Shown in pieces: positions 13,201 through 23,720 of a DNA stretch of 64,000 nucleotides; the first letter of the stretch is position 1; every line of letters begins with the position of its first letter. Under the pieces are notes generated by a model, which was given only the letters and a program-made list of their open reading frames with translations, was not told where the DNA came from and made no database searches. Source of the DNA: Chondrosia reniformis. Lineage: Eukaryota > Porifera > Demospongiae > Chondrillida > Chondrillidae. The position numbers were made by a program, and so were the translations under genes. The stretch spans positions 4,528,501 through 4,592,500 of the forward strand of contig OX359196.1 of NCBI GenBank assembly GCA_947172415.1, in the 5' to 3' direction.

Positions 13201-14806
13201 CATCATTTATTTAAGCAGATATAGTACATGTAATCATATATTTATCCATATATCTACATATGTAGGCTATATATAGGCTGCATGTACATACATATACGTA
13301 TATACATATTGTGTGGACTGTATTTTAGTCATCAGCTGTATCTGGTTCAATGTGCATACGTAGGTCCAAGCCAAGTATGACACAGTTGCTAGGCTTTGGG
13401 CAGCCTTGCCAACCGATGCTCAAGTGGAACGCCGACAGGCCTTATCGGAACTACAAATGGTATTGTTAGATCATTTATATTGTTTACAGTGCAGTGTCTA
13501 CATATGTAGGTATTTACGTATGTCGTACGCGTACATGTAGCAGCTGTATGTGTATTTCCCACTGATTACTGTAGTATATCCACTTGTGTGTGCAATGCGG
13601 TATATGCCTTAGGCTACAGTACCTAGTAGCTAATATATAAAGTCTTTAATCCAGTCTGTACATGTCCATTAAGCCTATATTACATCAATTACATGCTGCC
13701 TTTAAATGATTTGCCATAAATAAATAGAGTCTATTTTATTACTTTTCACCCTCAAATATGCCATAGTTGACAATTGAGAATAAAAGGTATACGTATGTTA
13801 GGCTGGTAAATTAAGTATATATGTACATCTTTTGATGGAAACATCTGCCAGAGAGATGAAGGGATTGCAGTATAATTTCTCACATTGTAGCAAACAAGAA
13901 TTGATACTATACAACGGAAGGCTATATCCGGTGGAGCAGACCTGGCTGGGTCCATTTCAGAGTGGGACATGGCAGAAAGTGTCTTGAGTGCAGCCGATGC
14001 TGCATTTTGTGACAGATTTTCATTTTCAGCTGACAATAAGCCTCTGACAGGTGAGAGGTTACATCAAATGTTGCATGTGAATACATATGTACGTACATAT
14101 ATTTAGATAAGAACATGTATTCTACTACAGATTGGAGTGGTGGAAAACGCTGTACACTTCTAGACAAAGACAAGCCAATTAGAAACTTAAAACATGGACG
14201 TCTGTACCTAACAGTAGATCACCTTTGCTTTGAATCTTCCTCTAAATCCAGAGAACAAGATGCAAGATTTACTATGCCACTGAAAGATATAACTAACATT
14301 AGAAGAGTAAATTGTCCTGAGCCATTTATGTTCTTCTAATTTGTCAGCCTTTTGAACAATAAATATTAGCATTAATTCATGCAGTGTTAGCTATCATCAA
14401 AAGAAGTGATTGATTCTTGCTAAGTGATTGAATATGTCTCAATAACTATAGACATACACAGGTGTTGTTCAAAGAGTATTGCTTGTATGTGGTATTATTC
14501 ATATCTAATATTTTATTACCATTTCAATCACAGTGTTTTAATTACACTTTAATCACAGGCAAAGCCACTTGCAGTTTTACCAGGAAATGGAATGTCCATT
14601 GAAGTGTTCGTAAAAGGAAAAGAAAAGGTAATAATTCTCAAGGATACCCTGATCTAGCTATACTACTCTCATTACTGTTAATACACTATCTTTTGTAGCC
14701 TCACTTCTTTGCAGCAATTATCAACCGTGATCAAGTCCTTCAGTCCATCATTGACCATGCTCTTATGAACAAACATGCGTGGGCTAGTAACAGCCTGAAT
14801 TTCTAG
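7274..14806 (+). CDS. GRAMD4: GRAM domain-containing protein 4 homologue
   Basis: Sixteen exons were joined by phase: 7274-7547, 7865-8024, 8724-8782, 9027-9088, 9207-9407, 9767-9858, 10730-10781, 11376-11435, 11579-11622, 11988-12097, 12970-13028, 13364-13459, 13891-14050, 14131-14306, 14559-14627 and 14699-14806. The product has a polar N-terminus, a coiled coil (STNEDLEARLVTERDKN), and a region with a hydrophobic pair (FIVFL, VVLYSVWSGWLFQLVLLYL). Next comes the GRAMD4 signature NLFLWRYPEATVWLFKVLC, then KYDTVARLWAALPTDAQ, and a C-terminal GRAM domain (LYLTVDHLCFESSSKS). It ends with TAG 14804-14806. In mammals GRAMD4 (also called DIP) is an ER/mitochondria-associated, E2F1-induced pro-apoptotic protein (recalled literature). 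The start at 7274 is chosen because it is the first in-frame ATG after the shared promoter; a later Met (residue 7) is possible. Repeats fill several introns but every exon frame is intact. Confidence 0.93.
9893..10010. repeat. Short tandem motif in GRAMD4 intron 6
   Basis: The motif CTACATACAATATCTTA recurs with variation about four times (with TTACACCATATCTTATCC between). It is a degenerate minisatellite of low complexity, inside the intron, with no coding value. Confidence 0.6.
10045..10145 (+). repeat. Dispersed short repeat, copy 2
   Basis: It contains GGCCTATAGGGAACTAAACC, AGAGCTTTGGATGAGGATAC and TTCACTGGGTCG, the same motif order as the copies at 12650-12850 and 46060-46275 (minus). 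It lies in GRAMD4 intron 6. Confidence 0.65.
10991..11125 (+). repeat. 44-bp minisatellite, three copies
   Basis: A 44-bp unit beginning ATTAAAATACACAAG and ending CCTCAGCAATA is repeated three times head to tail with no visible difference between copies, in GRAMD4 intron 7. The lack of divergence implies recent expansion, and the locus may vary in copy number between individuals. Confidence 0.9.
12650..12855 (+). repeat. Dispersed short repeat, copy 3 (longest plus-strand copy)
   Basis: It has GGCCTATAGAGAACTAAAGC, AACTTTGGATGAGAATAC, CCACTGGGCCAGACAGCTGT and TGGGAATTCCACCTTTCAT. It continues to two copies of an AATCTTTG motif. It lies in GRAMD4 intron 10. Flanks begin with TACTTTAAAGTAAA, also present just before copy 2. 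Confidence 0.65.
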
Positions 14807-15079
14807 GATTTTCTAAACTTACAACCCACAATATATACATATATACATGTGTTTCCATATTCTTCTCTATTCATTCACTTTGCATGTATACATACATATA
14901 CATATGTTTATTTACAATACTTAATGGATAATAATTCAAGCATTACAAAATCTGATGATCAGCTGAAAAGTAAAATAAAATAAATTTGAATCTGCATGTT
15001 TTGCCTTTTGATTCAATAATTACAAACTTAATTCTAATTTCTAATACATTCATAAGGGTTAATGTTGATACAAACTTAC

Positions 15080-15112
15080 TACTACTACTACTGCTGCTGC
15101 TACTACTACTAA
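15080..15112. repeat. TAC/TGC trinucleotide run
   Basis: About eleven tandem trinucleotides (five ACT/TAC, three TGC, three TAC) lie between GRAMD4 and the USE1-like exons. On either strand they give short homopolymer peptides (Leu or Ser), which I treat as non-coding. Confidence 0.7.
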
Positions 15113-15225
15113 AGGGACGTCGACACTTTCTTAGTGGGTGCAATGCAATGCAGTTGGTGAGCTGGCTTTTATAATTAATATCTCTCATGCATTTCTTGGA
15201 ATCTACATGAGATTTGTGTTCCTGC

Positions 15226-15578
15226 AGGCAGCATTAATTGATATTTTGAATGTACCCTTAAAGGAAGCTAAAAGACTTTGGTTGGATTGGTTATATACAG
15301 TACAAGTTACAATATATATATACGTATATATAATGAGTTTTATACCCTAAACTTTATGATACTATGTCCATTCTGTTGCTAGGTCCTTTCCTGGAGCCAT
15401 ATGAATTTTTTATATTATATTATATTACAACAAGACAAGAACATTGATAATTTGGAACATGAGACTGAGAGGATCCAGGAACAAAGGAAAAGAAGCTGTT
15501 CGTGGACAATTTTGATTTTTTTACTACTTGTCTTTGCAACATTTCTAGGCATGGTGATGTTTATTAAAATAACATAAT
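15226..15578 (+). CDS. Two orphan exons ending in a USE1-like SNARE tail anchor (partial or broken gene)
   Basis: Exon A (about 15228-15299) follows TTCCTGCAG and encodes AALIDILNVPLKEAKRLWLD and a few more residues. A second exon begins after GTTGCTAG at about 15384 and runs in frame to TAA at 15576-15578. Its last part, DKNIDNLEHETERIQEQRKR followed by a Trp and a ~20-residue hydrophobic segment ending FIKIT, lines up with the end of vertebrate USE1 (an ER Q-SNARE; DQNLEKLKTESERLEQ, then a tail anchor ending FIRI). The central SNARE helix of USE1 is not found upstream, and exon A resembles no part of USE1 that I recall. It could be a gene remnant, a chimeric gene, or an unrelated tail-anchored protein. 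There is no convincing start exon. Confidence 0.4.
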
Positions 15579-15980
15579 GTATATGTTTTGGTATTTAGAA
15601 AAGCGTGCATTAATGGCTGCAAATAACCAAAAATTGCTTCGTTGGTGATTTATGAGGTGTTGCTTGCTAATATATTGGAACTAGCCATTAAAAGAGGAAT
15701 ACTCCAGGAAGTGCATTGTGCAATCATTTCCCACAAACTATATAAATCGTGCAACATCACAATTACATAAATATGGCTGTACAGCACTATATATCACTAT
15801 CAGCAGTATAGTAGCATGTACGTAGTATTGGTAGTATCTATAGCAGTAGTATAGCAGTTGTATGTAGTAGCTGAAAGTGACTGTAGCAATTTTTAATAAA
15901 TCTATAGAAACTTGTTTAGTAATTATTATGAAGCAAATTTTCGAAAATGTTAACATTAATATTAATAGAATATTCATGCA

Positions 15981-16650
15981 CAGTGTTTCTTCCTCCGCTT
16001 TTGATCTTTTTCAAGTTCTTCTTTGTCTTACCCTTTCACTTTGACTCTATGAACAAAATTAGCATACACAATGTACCCATAAATACAAATAATTCATACC
16101 ACCATTTAAATTTATAGTGTGACCATCATGTACATCATATATATTTAGTTCTAACAATGAACAGCATGAATGTAGTTTGTAGTTCATGATCACTGTTCTA
16201 TATACATCATCATCCAAAATATTACCTGTAGGGCATAAAGTTACTCTAAACCCTGGTACTGTAGTGTTGCTTCTTGTTGGCCTTTTCGATGATATTACAG
16301 CATCATCAGGCAATCTGATCTTCCTCTTTTTGGATTCTGAAATGTAGATGTTGTCCATAACTATTAACATAATATGAGAGTGTATAAGCTCAGCAATATG
16401 TAGGACTGTGCCTGTTCTTCTCTTCTTCTTCCTTCCTCTCCTCCTTTTCCTTCATTTTTCTCTTATCTTGTTTCTTCCCTTTACTCTCCTCTTCTTCCTT
16501 CATCTTCTTTTCCTCTTCTTCCTTCTTTTTCCTCTCCTCTTCTTCCCATTTTCCTCAGAGAGTCTCCTCTTCTTCCTTCATTTTCCTCTCTTCTTCCTTC
16601 TCTTTCCTCTCCTCTTCTTCTTTTATTTTACTCTCTTCTTAATTCCTTCT
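15981..16650 (-). other. Purine-rich tract with possible minus-strand exons, gene not recognised
   Basis: On the minus strand, 16400-16640 is almost pure purine (GAA/GAG/AAG) and reads as Glu/Lys/Arg-rich helix, but a TGA breaks the best frame at about 16558. Below it, an exon-like piece at about 16220-16340 follows ACATTTCAG and encodes SKKRKIRLPDDAVISSKRP, ending at a plausible donor (ACAG|GTAATA). A further piece at about 15981-16030 is also Lys/Arg-rich. Together they could be the remains of a charged coiled-coil protein such as a KER-type chromatin factor, but no family is recognised. The plus-strand Phe/Leu-rich frame across the same tract is an artefact of the purine bias. Confidence 0.3.
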
Positions 16651-16879
16651 TTAATGGAGAAAACAAAGGAGACAATTGGTGAACAAATGCTTCGGATGGT
16701 ACATACACAATTGAAGACAGTGTCAGGAATTTTTACATTACAACAAACAGTCAACTCCTTTACACCATCAACTCCTTTAGCATCAAATGCTTCCCTGCAG
16801 CACCAACCCAGGTTCCATTCAGCTAGAAAATGTAGTACAACAACAAGAATGGCACTGGAAAAACCTAATTGTTTTCACA

Positions 16880-17895
16880 GCAAATGCTTGCATGACTGCT
16901 ATTCCAATTCTAATGGTGCCGCTTGGCTGTTATTCTGAAAATGAACTGCTAAATATATGGCATGACTTGTGCTGAGCTTGTCCTAAAACAATGCCAACTG
17001 GAACATTCTATCTCTATCTAACAGTACTCTGTTAAAAATAGTGAGATATTCTCAACTAGATCAACTTATTGCATGTGGCAGTATTCATCACTTTTACCTT
17101 ACATAGTGTGAATATCTCACTTTCTTTTTAATAGGGTAGGCAATCATAAACAAAAAAACAAGTAAACATTAAAAACTGAACCTAGAAGTATAGGTATGGC
17201 AGTGCTGCAAGATAGACTGGTACAAAACAAGACATTGATCCTGTGGTAAGTCTAACAATACAGAAGTGGCATACTAAAACATTAATCATACACATCACTT
17301 CTGTGTTTGGGCTCACCAAGAATGATAGGCTTTGATAGCTGCATGAAGCAGAGATGGTATAGGTTTGGCAGAAATTTATTCAAACTTTGGGTAGCCTATT
17401 CCCTAGTTAGTAAAAATTATTCACAATTTAGAACTTACATAAGTTCACATGCTTTATAGTACTATTCATTTGAAATAAAGAAGAAAAAAATTTCAGAAAT
17501 TATTAACCATTGCAATGCAAAGGTTGAGGACATTGAAACACACTTTGACATAAATGACTGCAAAATTGCTTTGTTGGCTGATTTATGTGATGAAAATACA
17601 TTGAATAGGGCGGTCATGCTATGTTTTCATACAGTTTGTAGTGCCTATACTACGGGCAAACTGTATGAAACACTTTCAGGATTCCTTTGACTATATACCA
17701 TAAATTCCTTTATAGTAGCTAGATCCTAAGAATGGAAATGGCTGAAAATATGTACTTTCATTGGCCTGGACTGAGATAGATAACTCTAACAAATGATTCC
17801 AGTCTGACTTGAAGGAAAATTCAAGTGTTATATAATTATAACTAGCTGGTCTGGACTTGTCTTATATACACATACAATGTAGCTACATACAGCAT
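16880..17895 (+). repeat. ~1 kb diverged duplication, copy A
   Basis: Shared with 18428-19450 in the same order: GGTGCCGCTTGGCTGT, AATGAACTGCTAAATAT, GGCGGTCATG, an inverted repeat (TTTCATACAGTTTG/CAAACTGTATGAAA), CCTGGACTGAGATAGATAAC, and TAGCTGGTCTGGACTTGTC. Many substitutions and indels separate the copies, so the event is old. No coding potential was found in either copy. Confidence 0.75.
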
Positions 17896-18427
17896 AGTTT
17901 TAGTAAAATATATACATCCATTAAGGATAAAATTCAAATTTAAAACTATTATATACAAAATATTAACCGCATGTCAAGCCTGAAGGTGTGCATAATTAAT
18001 AAACTGCAAGTGCTTCCTCTAGTTGACACTTGGTTGGGAAAAATGTAGAAAAAAATGATTGTTCAAACAACAATTCTATAGTTTGTTCTTTAAAAGTGCA
18101 TGATTATAAGGAATGCATACACACTGTATATTAGTTGCCCCATATACGTACCTTCCTTTTCCTTTTAGGTAATGGATAATATAATAGAGGTTCCACTGTA
18201 ATTCCCCTTAACCATCTGTATGTACCATAATGTTAGGTAATTATACGTATATACATGCAAGCCATCCTTTTATTAAAACCATGCAGCATGCACACAGTTG
18301 GTAAATAGGTAGTATAGATGTAATATATACTTCTTACAGTTTACATGTATTCTCATAAAGTCTTATATATATATATAAGCCTAATATAATCAGCCAAGAA
18401 TTAATTTTCCTAATTATTGTTTTCACA
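17896..18427. other. Spacer between the duplication copies
   Basis: AT-rich, unpatterned sequence with a short TATA run at about 18365-18380. I see no gene or structured element. Confidence 0.4.
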
Positions 18428-19450
18428 GCATGGCTGTTATTCCAATTCTACTGGTGCCGCTTGGCTGTCATTCTGAAATGAACTGCTAAATATGGCATAA
18501 CTTGTGTTGAGCTTGACCCTTTAGTCTGCTTTGTTATGTCCCATAACATACAATAACCAGAACATTCTAACAAAGTTCTCTAATCAGTACACTCTTAAAA
18601 TTAAAGACTTTCTCAACTACGTAGTTCTACTTATTATGACAATATTCATCACTTTTTTCCATAACAAGTCATTAGTGTGAATATCTCACTTTCTATATTT
18701 AACATAACAATTAAAACAAAACATTTTAAAACTGAATCTAGAAGTAAAGTTTAAGTGATATACATCACTTCTACACCATGAATGATAGTTGAAGTAGGGA
18801 TGGTATACGTAGGTTTGGCAGGAGTTTGTTCAAACCTATAGGGTATAGCCTATTCTCTAGGAAATAAAAATTAATGACAATTATCAGAAATGGACCTATT
18901 ACTGCAGCTGGTTAACCATTTTGCAAAGGTTCAAAATCGATGATCAAAGCATTCTTTAAAAGCATACATAAATAACTGCAAATAATCAAATGTAACCAAA
19001 GTTGCTTTTTTGCTGATTAATCAAGTGCTAATTGAAATACATTGAATTGGGCGGTCATGTTTAAGTGTTTCATACAGTTTGACAGTGGCTATAACTACTG
19101 GCAAATTGTATGAAACGTTTTGGGATTCCTTTGGTTAGCACCATAAATATAATTCCTTTATGATCAGAAATTTAAAACAAAGCTTATAGTAGCTAGATAA
19201 TAAGAACGAACATGTACTTTCATTGGCCTGGACTGAGATAGATAACTCTAATAACAATTCAAATGATTCCAGTCTGATTTGAAGGAAATTATCAAACCAT
19301 TTAAGTATAGCTACAAGTACAAATTACCATGACAACACCAATATTAGTTGTCAAATAAGCCTGAAAGTGTACATATTTGATCAAGTGTTATAACTAGCTG
19401 GTCTGGACTTGTCTTATATACACATACAATGTAGCTACATACCGCATAGT
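18428..19450 (+). repeat. ~1 kb diverged duplication, copy B
   Basis: Second copy of the 16880-17895 segment. It carries the same inverted repeat at about 19068-19116 with slightly altered arms, and closes with the same motif TAGCTGGTCTGGACTTGTC. It is followed by sequence not shared with copy A. Confidence 0.75.
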
Positions 19451-20300
19451 TTTGATAAAATACGACTCACATCATTTCGTACACTATCAATTTCTCAGTT
19501 AAAATCTTTCAAACGACTTAAGAAGTGCTTTATTAACGCCATTGACAGTATAATGAAAGCTGGGACTGCGGTTTCTAAACAACTGTAATCGCAAAAGTAA
19601 AAATTTAATAAAGCCGTACCTTCACTTGACGGCTGCCATCTTATCATCACGTTGCCAGTAGACGTATCTCCAATGCATCATTCTAGATCTTCCCGTAATA
19701 CGTAGATTGCGGGTGTTATTGTACACATTAGATTTCGAATTTTGCAATGCTCAATGTAAAATGTAGCAATTAAATTGGTAAATTGAAAGAGTTACAATGT
19801 CAAATTATATTTGTACATACATGTATATGCATTATACGAAAGCTACAAAGATGCGAACAAAATACATTTTGTAACTTGCTTACGATCGAGCTTATAAACG
19901 ATCTGTACACTGCTCCATCTTGAGAGTACGTACCTATAGAGTAAACGGTGCATATATCAAACTGTACATGTCTTAATGTTTGAATTTCTGCGATGTAGAT
20001 GGACTTATAGAATATTAATGTTCTATATTACTTGCTCTAGATGTGTGTGTATAGAGTGTTCGATTGCAATTGATTACATGCTATTGTACTGGGCACAATA
20101 GATGTATATATTACGGAAGAATGAGTCTATAGAGAAGTTCGTGGCTGAGCTGTTGTGACTTTCGCCTGCTGATGTTCTTTCTATGGAGGAAGGTTTTGCT
20201 GAACTGTTATTGACTATTCTTTGCTGAATAGCTGAATGGATGTACTACACGTACTCATTGTTCTCGAACTTGCCACCAGAAGATCGTTCGCAAAAAGGAC
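19451..20300. other. Region without a recognised gene
   Basis: At about 19630-19650 the minus strand reads ATGGCAGCCGTCAAG followed at once by a stop, so it is not a useful start. The remainder is AT-rich with scattered short open frames and nothing I can assign. Confidence 0.4.
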
Positions 20301-20655
20301 GTTTATTATAAATAGACCCTAGCAAATTTCATTCTTCGGCCTTCGGGCCCCACTCCGTTCCAGCGCCGGAGTATACGGTTCGCCAGCCTCCGGGAATTTG
20401 GTGCGACAACCATGGCTTGGAGTACGGTCATGGGACCATGTGCTGCTGAAGGACCTGAGGTTTCGTCTGAGGGGATGGTCTTCTCCATTATGGCCTAGGA
20501 TCCGGGGTTGTTCCTCCCTAGCAACTCGCCTTTGTGCGTTTGTTCTCCGAAGACTAGAGACTGATGGTCTGGAAGCAGTGCGTGGGACCAGTACCCACCG
20601 ACTCGGCGAAGAGAAGCTCTGACCGGAGTCCCTGTTTTAGGCTGCCCGTTTTAAG
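20301..20655 (+). other. GC-rich island at the head of the patterned non-coding region
   Basis: Base composition jumps from AT-rich to clearly GC-rich for about 350 bp, with a short palindrome (GGCCTTCGGGCC). The short open frames on both strands match no family known to me. The island ends at a plausible donor (TTTTAAG|GTAATT at about 20655). It could be the first exon of a long non-coding transcript or the end of an old retroelement. Confidence 0.35.
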
Positions 20656-20836
20656 GTAATTGCATTTGCATACACTTGAATTTGGTTATCATTTGGGCAT
20701 TTTACGTTTGCATTGGTTTGCACAGGAAGTTTGTTGGATGTGTATTTGTTAGCTTTTAAAATATAATATTGACAGTAGGATTTTGTGTACGTGATTTAAG
20801 GGTAGTATATATGCAGAGTTAAGGTAAGTTTGACAT

Positions 20837-21078
20837 ATTCAAGATTGGCATTTTTTTCAAGATTGGAATTTTTCAAGATTGGCATTTTTTCAAGATTGGC
20901 ATTTTTTCAAGATTGGCATTTTTTCAAGATTGGCATTTTTTCAAGATTGGCATTTTTTCAAGATTGGCATTTTTTCAAGATTGGCATTTTTTCAAGATTG
21001 GCATTTTTTCAAGATTGGCATTTTTTCAAGATTGGCATTTTTTCAAGATTGGCATTTTTTCAAGATTTGCATTTTGCA
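20837..21078 (+). repeat. 17-bp minisatellite, about 14 copies
   Basis: The unit CATTTTTTCAAGATTGG is repeated head to tail about 14 times, with only the first and last copies degenerate. Because 17 is not a multiple of 3 all three frames stay open and give 17-residue repeating peptides; these are artefacts. Single diverged units (CAAGATTGGCATTTTT) recur at about 21838-21855 and 21887-21905, so the motif once spread more widely in this region. Confidence 0.95.
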
Positions 21079-21379
21079 TTGTAAGAAAATATGGCCAACT
21101 TTGAATGGTCACTTATTTTATTTTTTGATTTTAAAAATACTGAAGTCAATGTAATATCAGCAGTAAGTGTAAAAATTGCAACGTAAATGAAGAAAATAAC
21201 TTACATGTAACAACTCTTAACTGCAAGGATTGGATGCTGGTGTTCAAATAGAGTAAAGAAAATTTAAAAAATCAACTGATCATGAACTTCATGCAATTCA
21301 TGACTCCAGAACCATAAAATCAACTGAACTTATTTATAACTTCAGAACAGTAATTTATCACCAAGGCAGCCAGATCTTC

Positions 21380-23075
21380 ACCTTTGAAGGTTTGTCATAT
21401 TTATATATACGTACATTCGGTTGTATTATATTATTTTTCTACATTCTACAGGTTCTGCAATCTTTCGAATTTGGGACTCATTTTCTAAGACATAATTTGA
21501 ATTGGATGTCCAATTAAGTTTCTGTGGAGTTGCAACTTTGAATTGGCTGCCCTGTTCCATTTTTGACTTACCACTGAGCTGGCAGTCCATGGTCTGTTTT
21601 TGACTTGTTACTTTAAAATAGCTCTTAATATCCTGTTTTTCAACTTGCCACTTTGAGCTGGCTGTTGTTTAAAAGACTTGCCACTTTGAGCTGGCTATAT
21701 ATTGATCGATTAGTAAACCCAAGGCATGCATACGAAATTTTTTGGCCTTGTGCATTTCAACAGTTTGCTCAGACATTGGCTTTTGGCTTAAATACTCAGT
21801 AAATTGCATTTATAGATGCAGCAAGATTGGCATGGTTACAATTCATCAAGATTGGCATTTTTGCATTTTAATTTAATTCTAACAATTCATCAAGATTGGC
21901 ATTTTTGCATTTTAATTTTAAACAATTCATTTTGCTTCAATTAGAAGAAAACAAGGCCTGGATGACTTAAAAGAATGGTCACTTAATTTCATCTTTTAAA
22001 TTTAATTTAACATAACTTAGAAATTTCAAATTAACTTCAACAGAAATTTCAACTCAACTTAACTGAAATTTTGAAATTTTTCAACTAACAATTTTTCAAC
22101 TTGAACAGAAATTTCAACTCAACGAACAGAAATTTACCTTCAAGAACAGAAAGATGCACCAAGCAATCTTTTAAAGGTTTTGACATGTTTTGCAAGATTG
22201 ATATTCGCCAGTTTTGCATATTTTATATTCAGCAAGATTGGCAATTAGCTTTATAGGAAGAATACATGGAGGACTTTGAATAGTCACTTAATTTCATCTT
22301 TGGAATTTAAAATAACATCCTTTCTACTTCAACTTAGTGCCAGTAGCAAGAAATACAAATCACGAAATTTACAAGTAAACTGTAAGGATAGTTTGCCACT
22401 GTTAAAACGAAGTAATGTAAATTCTGAACCAAAAAATCAATTTAACTTTAGAACGGAAAGATACATTAAGTCTACTATACGTTTAACTTCAGAACAGAAA
22501 GATAACATCAGAACGGAAAGATACGTCAATTCAATTTAACTTCAGAACACATCAGTCAATTTAACTTCAGAACAGAAAGATAACATCAGAACGGAAAGTT
22601 ACGTCAATTCAATTTAACTTCAGAACACATCAGTCAATTTAACTTCAGAACAGAAAAGATATCAAGCAACCAGCTGGATCTTTGTCATGAAGGTTTGACA
22701 TATTTATATATGTACATTATTCAGTTTCATGCATTATAGTATTTTTACATTCTACAGGTTCTGCAAGGTTTATAGATGACTTGGCAAATTTTCTACTTTT
22801 TTCTTCTACTTTGAGCTGAATAGCCTATTTATCATAGATTTTGCAAATTTCAGCTGGCAGTCCAAAATTTCATCTTTGAATGTAAAATTACATTCTTCAT
22901 ACATTGATTTAATGCCAGGAGCAAGAGTAAAAATTACAAAAATACAAAACAATTCAACTGAAGAAATAGATATGCCAGCACTTGATCTTGTCTTTCAAAG
23001 GTTTGCCATATTTACATGTATACAATATTCAGTTGTATTTATAGTATTTCCTACATTCTACAGGTTTTACCATAA
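21380..23075 (+). repeat. Three copies of a 62-65 bp intron-like module
   Basis: Three segments start with GTTTG(T/A/C)CATATTTA after a purine-rich AAG or AAAG, and end with CTACATTCTACAG (the second copy reads TTACATTCTACAG) before GTT: 21390-21451 (62 bp), 22693-22757 (65 bp) and 23001-23063 (63 bp). Each has a donor-like GT start and an acceptor-like pyrimidine-TACAG end, so each could be a very short intron. Flanks are also related: upstream CAGCCAGATCTTCACCTTTG versus CAACCAGCTGGATCTTTG, downstream TTTGAGCTGGC motifs. No protein frame links them. Confidence 0.65.
22425..22660 (+). repeat. Degenerate tandem repeat of an ACTTCAGAACAGAAAGATA motif
   Basis: The motif TTTAACTTCAGAACAGAAAG alternates with AACATCAGAACGGAAAG and TACGTCAATTCAATTTAAC. 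Roughly five imperfect cycles are visible. The sequence is strongly A-rich on this strand and non-coding. Confidence 0.7.
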
Positions 23076-23454
23076 TTCCTGACTATACTTTATCTGCTTT
23101 CATCAATTTGAACTGTCATTTTGAGCTGGTGGTTCCTGTTCCTGGTCTGTTTTTGGATTTTACAACTATGAGCTTGCTTGTGGCAGTCCCTAATCACTTT
23201 GTGCGAGTTGTCTCTGGTCTATTTGGTCATGTTTATAGCTGGTTGCCATGTCCTATTAATTTCCTCCTACCATGCATAGTGTGTTAGACTGTGTACATTC
23301 TACCTGACAATGTGTTAGCCATATTTTACTTGTAGGTAATGTACATGCTTAAGTTTACCATGTTTAGTATGATATCCTTTCCATTCCTTTAGTCCAATCC
23401 TTTCCATTCCTTTAGTGGTCCCTATCTCACACGAAGGCAGGTCTGATTTGAGGT

Positions 23455-23720
23455 AAAGTGACGCACTGTTCTCTGGTGCTACGCCGGTGTGTCATGATTC
23501 TCAATGAAGAAGGTTTGAGGTCCGCCAGGGTCGGGTCATTGTACACGTAGCATTTGTACCTTGATCTAGTAACTGGTCACAGGGCGGCTAGGTACGCCGA
23601 GCCGTTCCCGCGCATCTTCCTCCCCTCCTAGCTGGGAACGTGGAGCATCACTGGGCGGAGTGGGGGGCACGATGTACTCCCACCTCCGCGTGGTGTGCCC
23701 CGGATTCAACTTTTTCATGG
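23455..23720. other. Second GC-rich island
   Basis: About 260 bp of GC-rich sequence, bounded on both sides by AT-rich DNA, containing CTCCCCTCCTAGCTGGGAAC and GGGCGGAGTGGGGGG. It follows the last intron-like module and precedes an AT-rich tail with AATAAA at about 24600. The protein frames through it match nothing known to me. Confidence 0.35.

Noticed and set aside
16408-16938. Leu/Phe-rich membrane protein on the plus strand
   Set aside because: It is the complement of a purine tract; composition alone creates the hydrophobic frame.
20830-21154. Phe/Trp-rich repeat proteins over the 17-bp minisatellite
   Set aside because: Equivalent frames are open in all three phases because 17 is not a multiple of 3; there is no start context or exon support.
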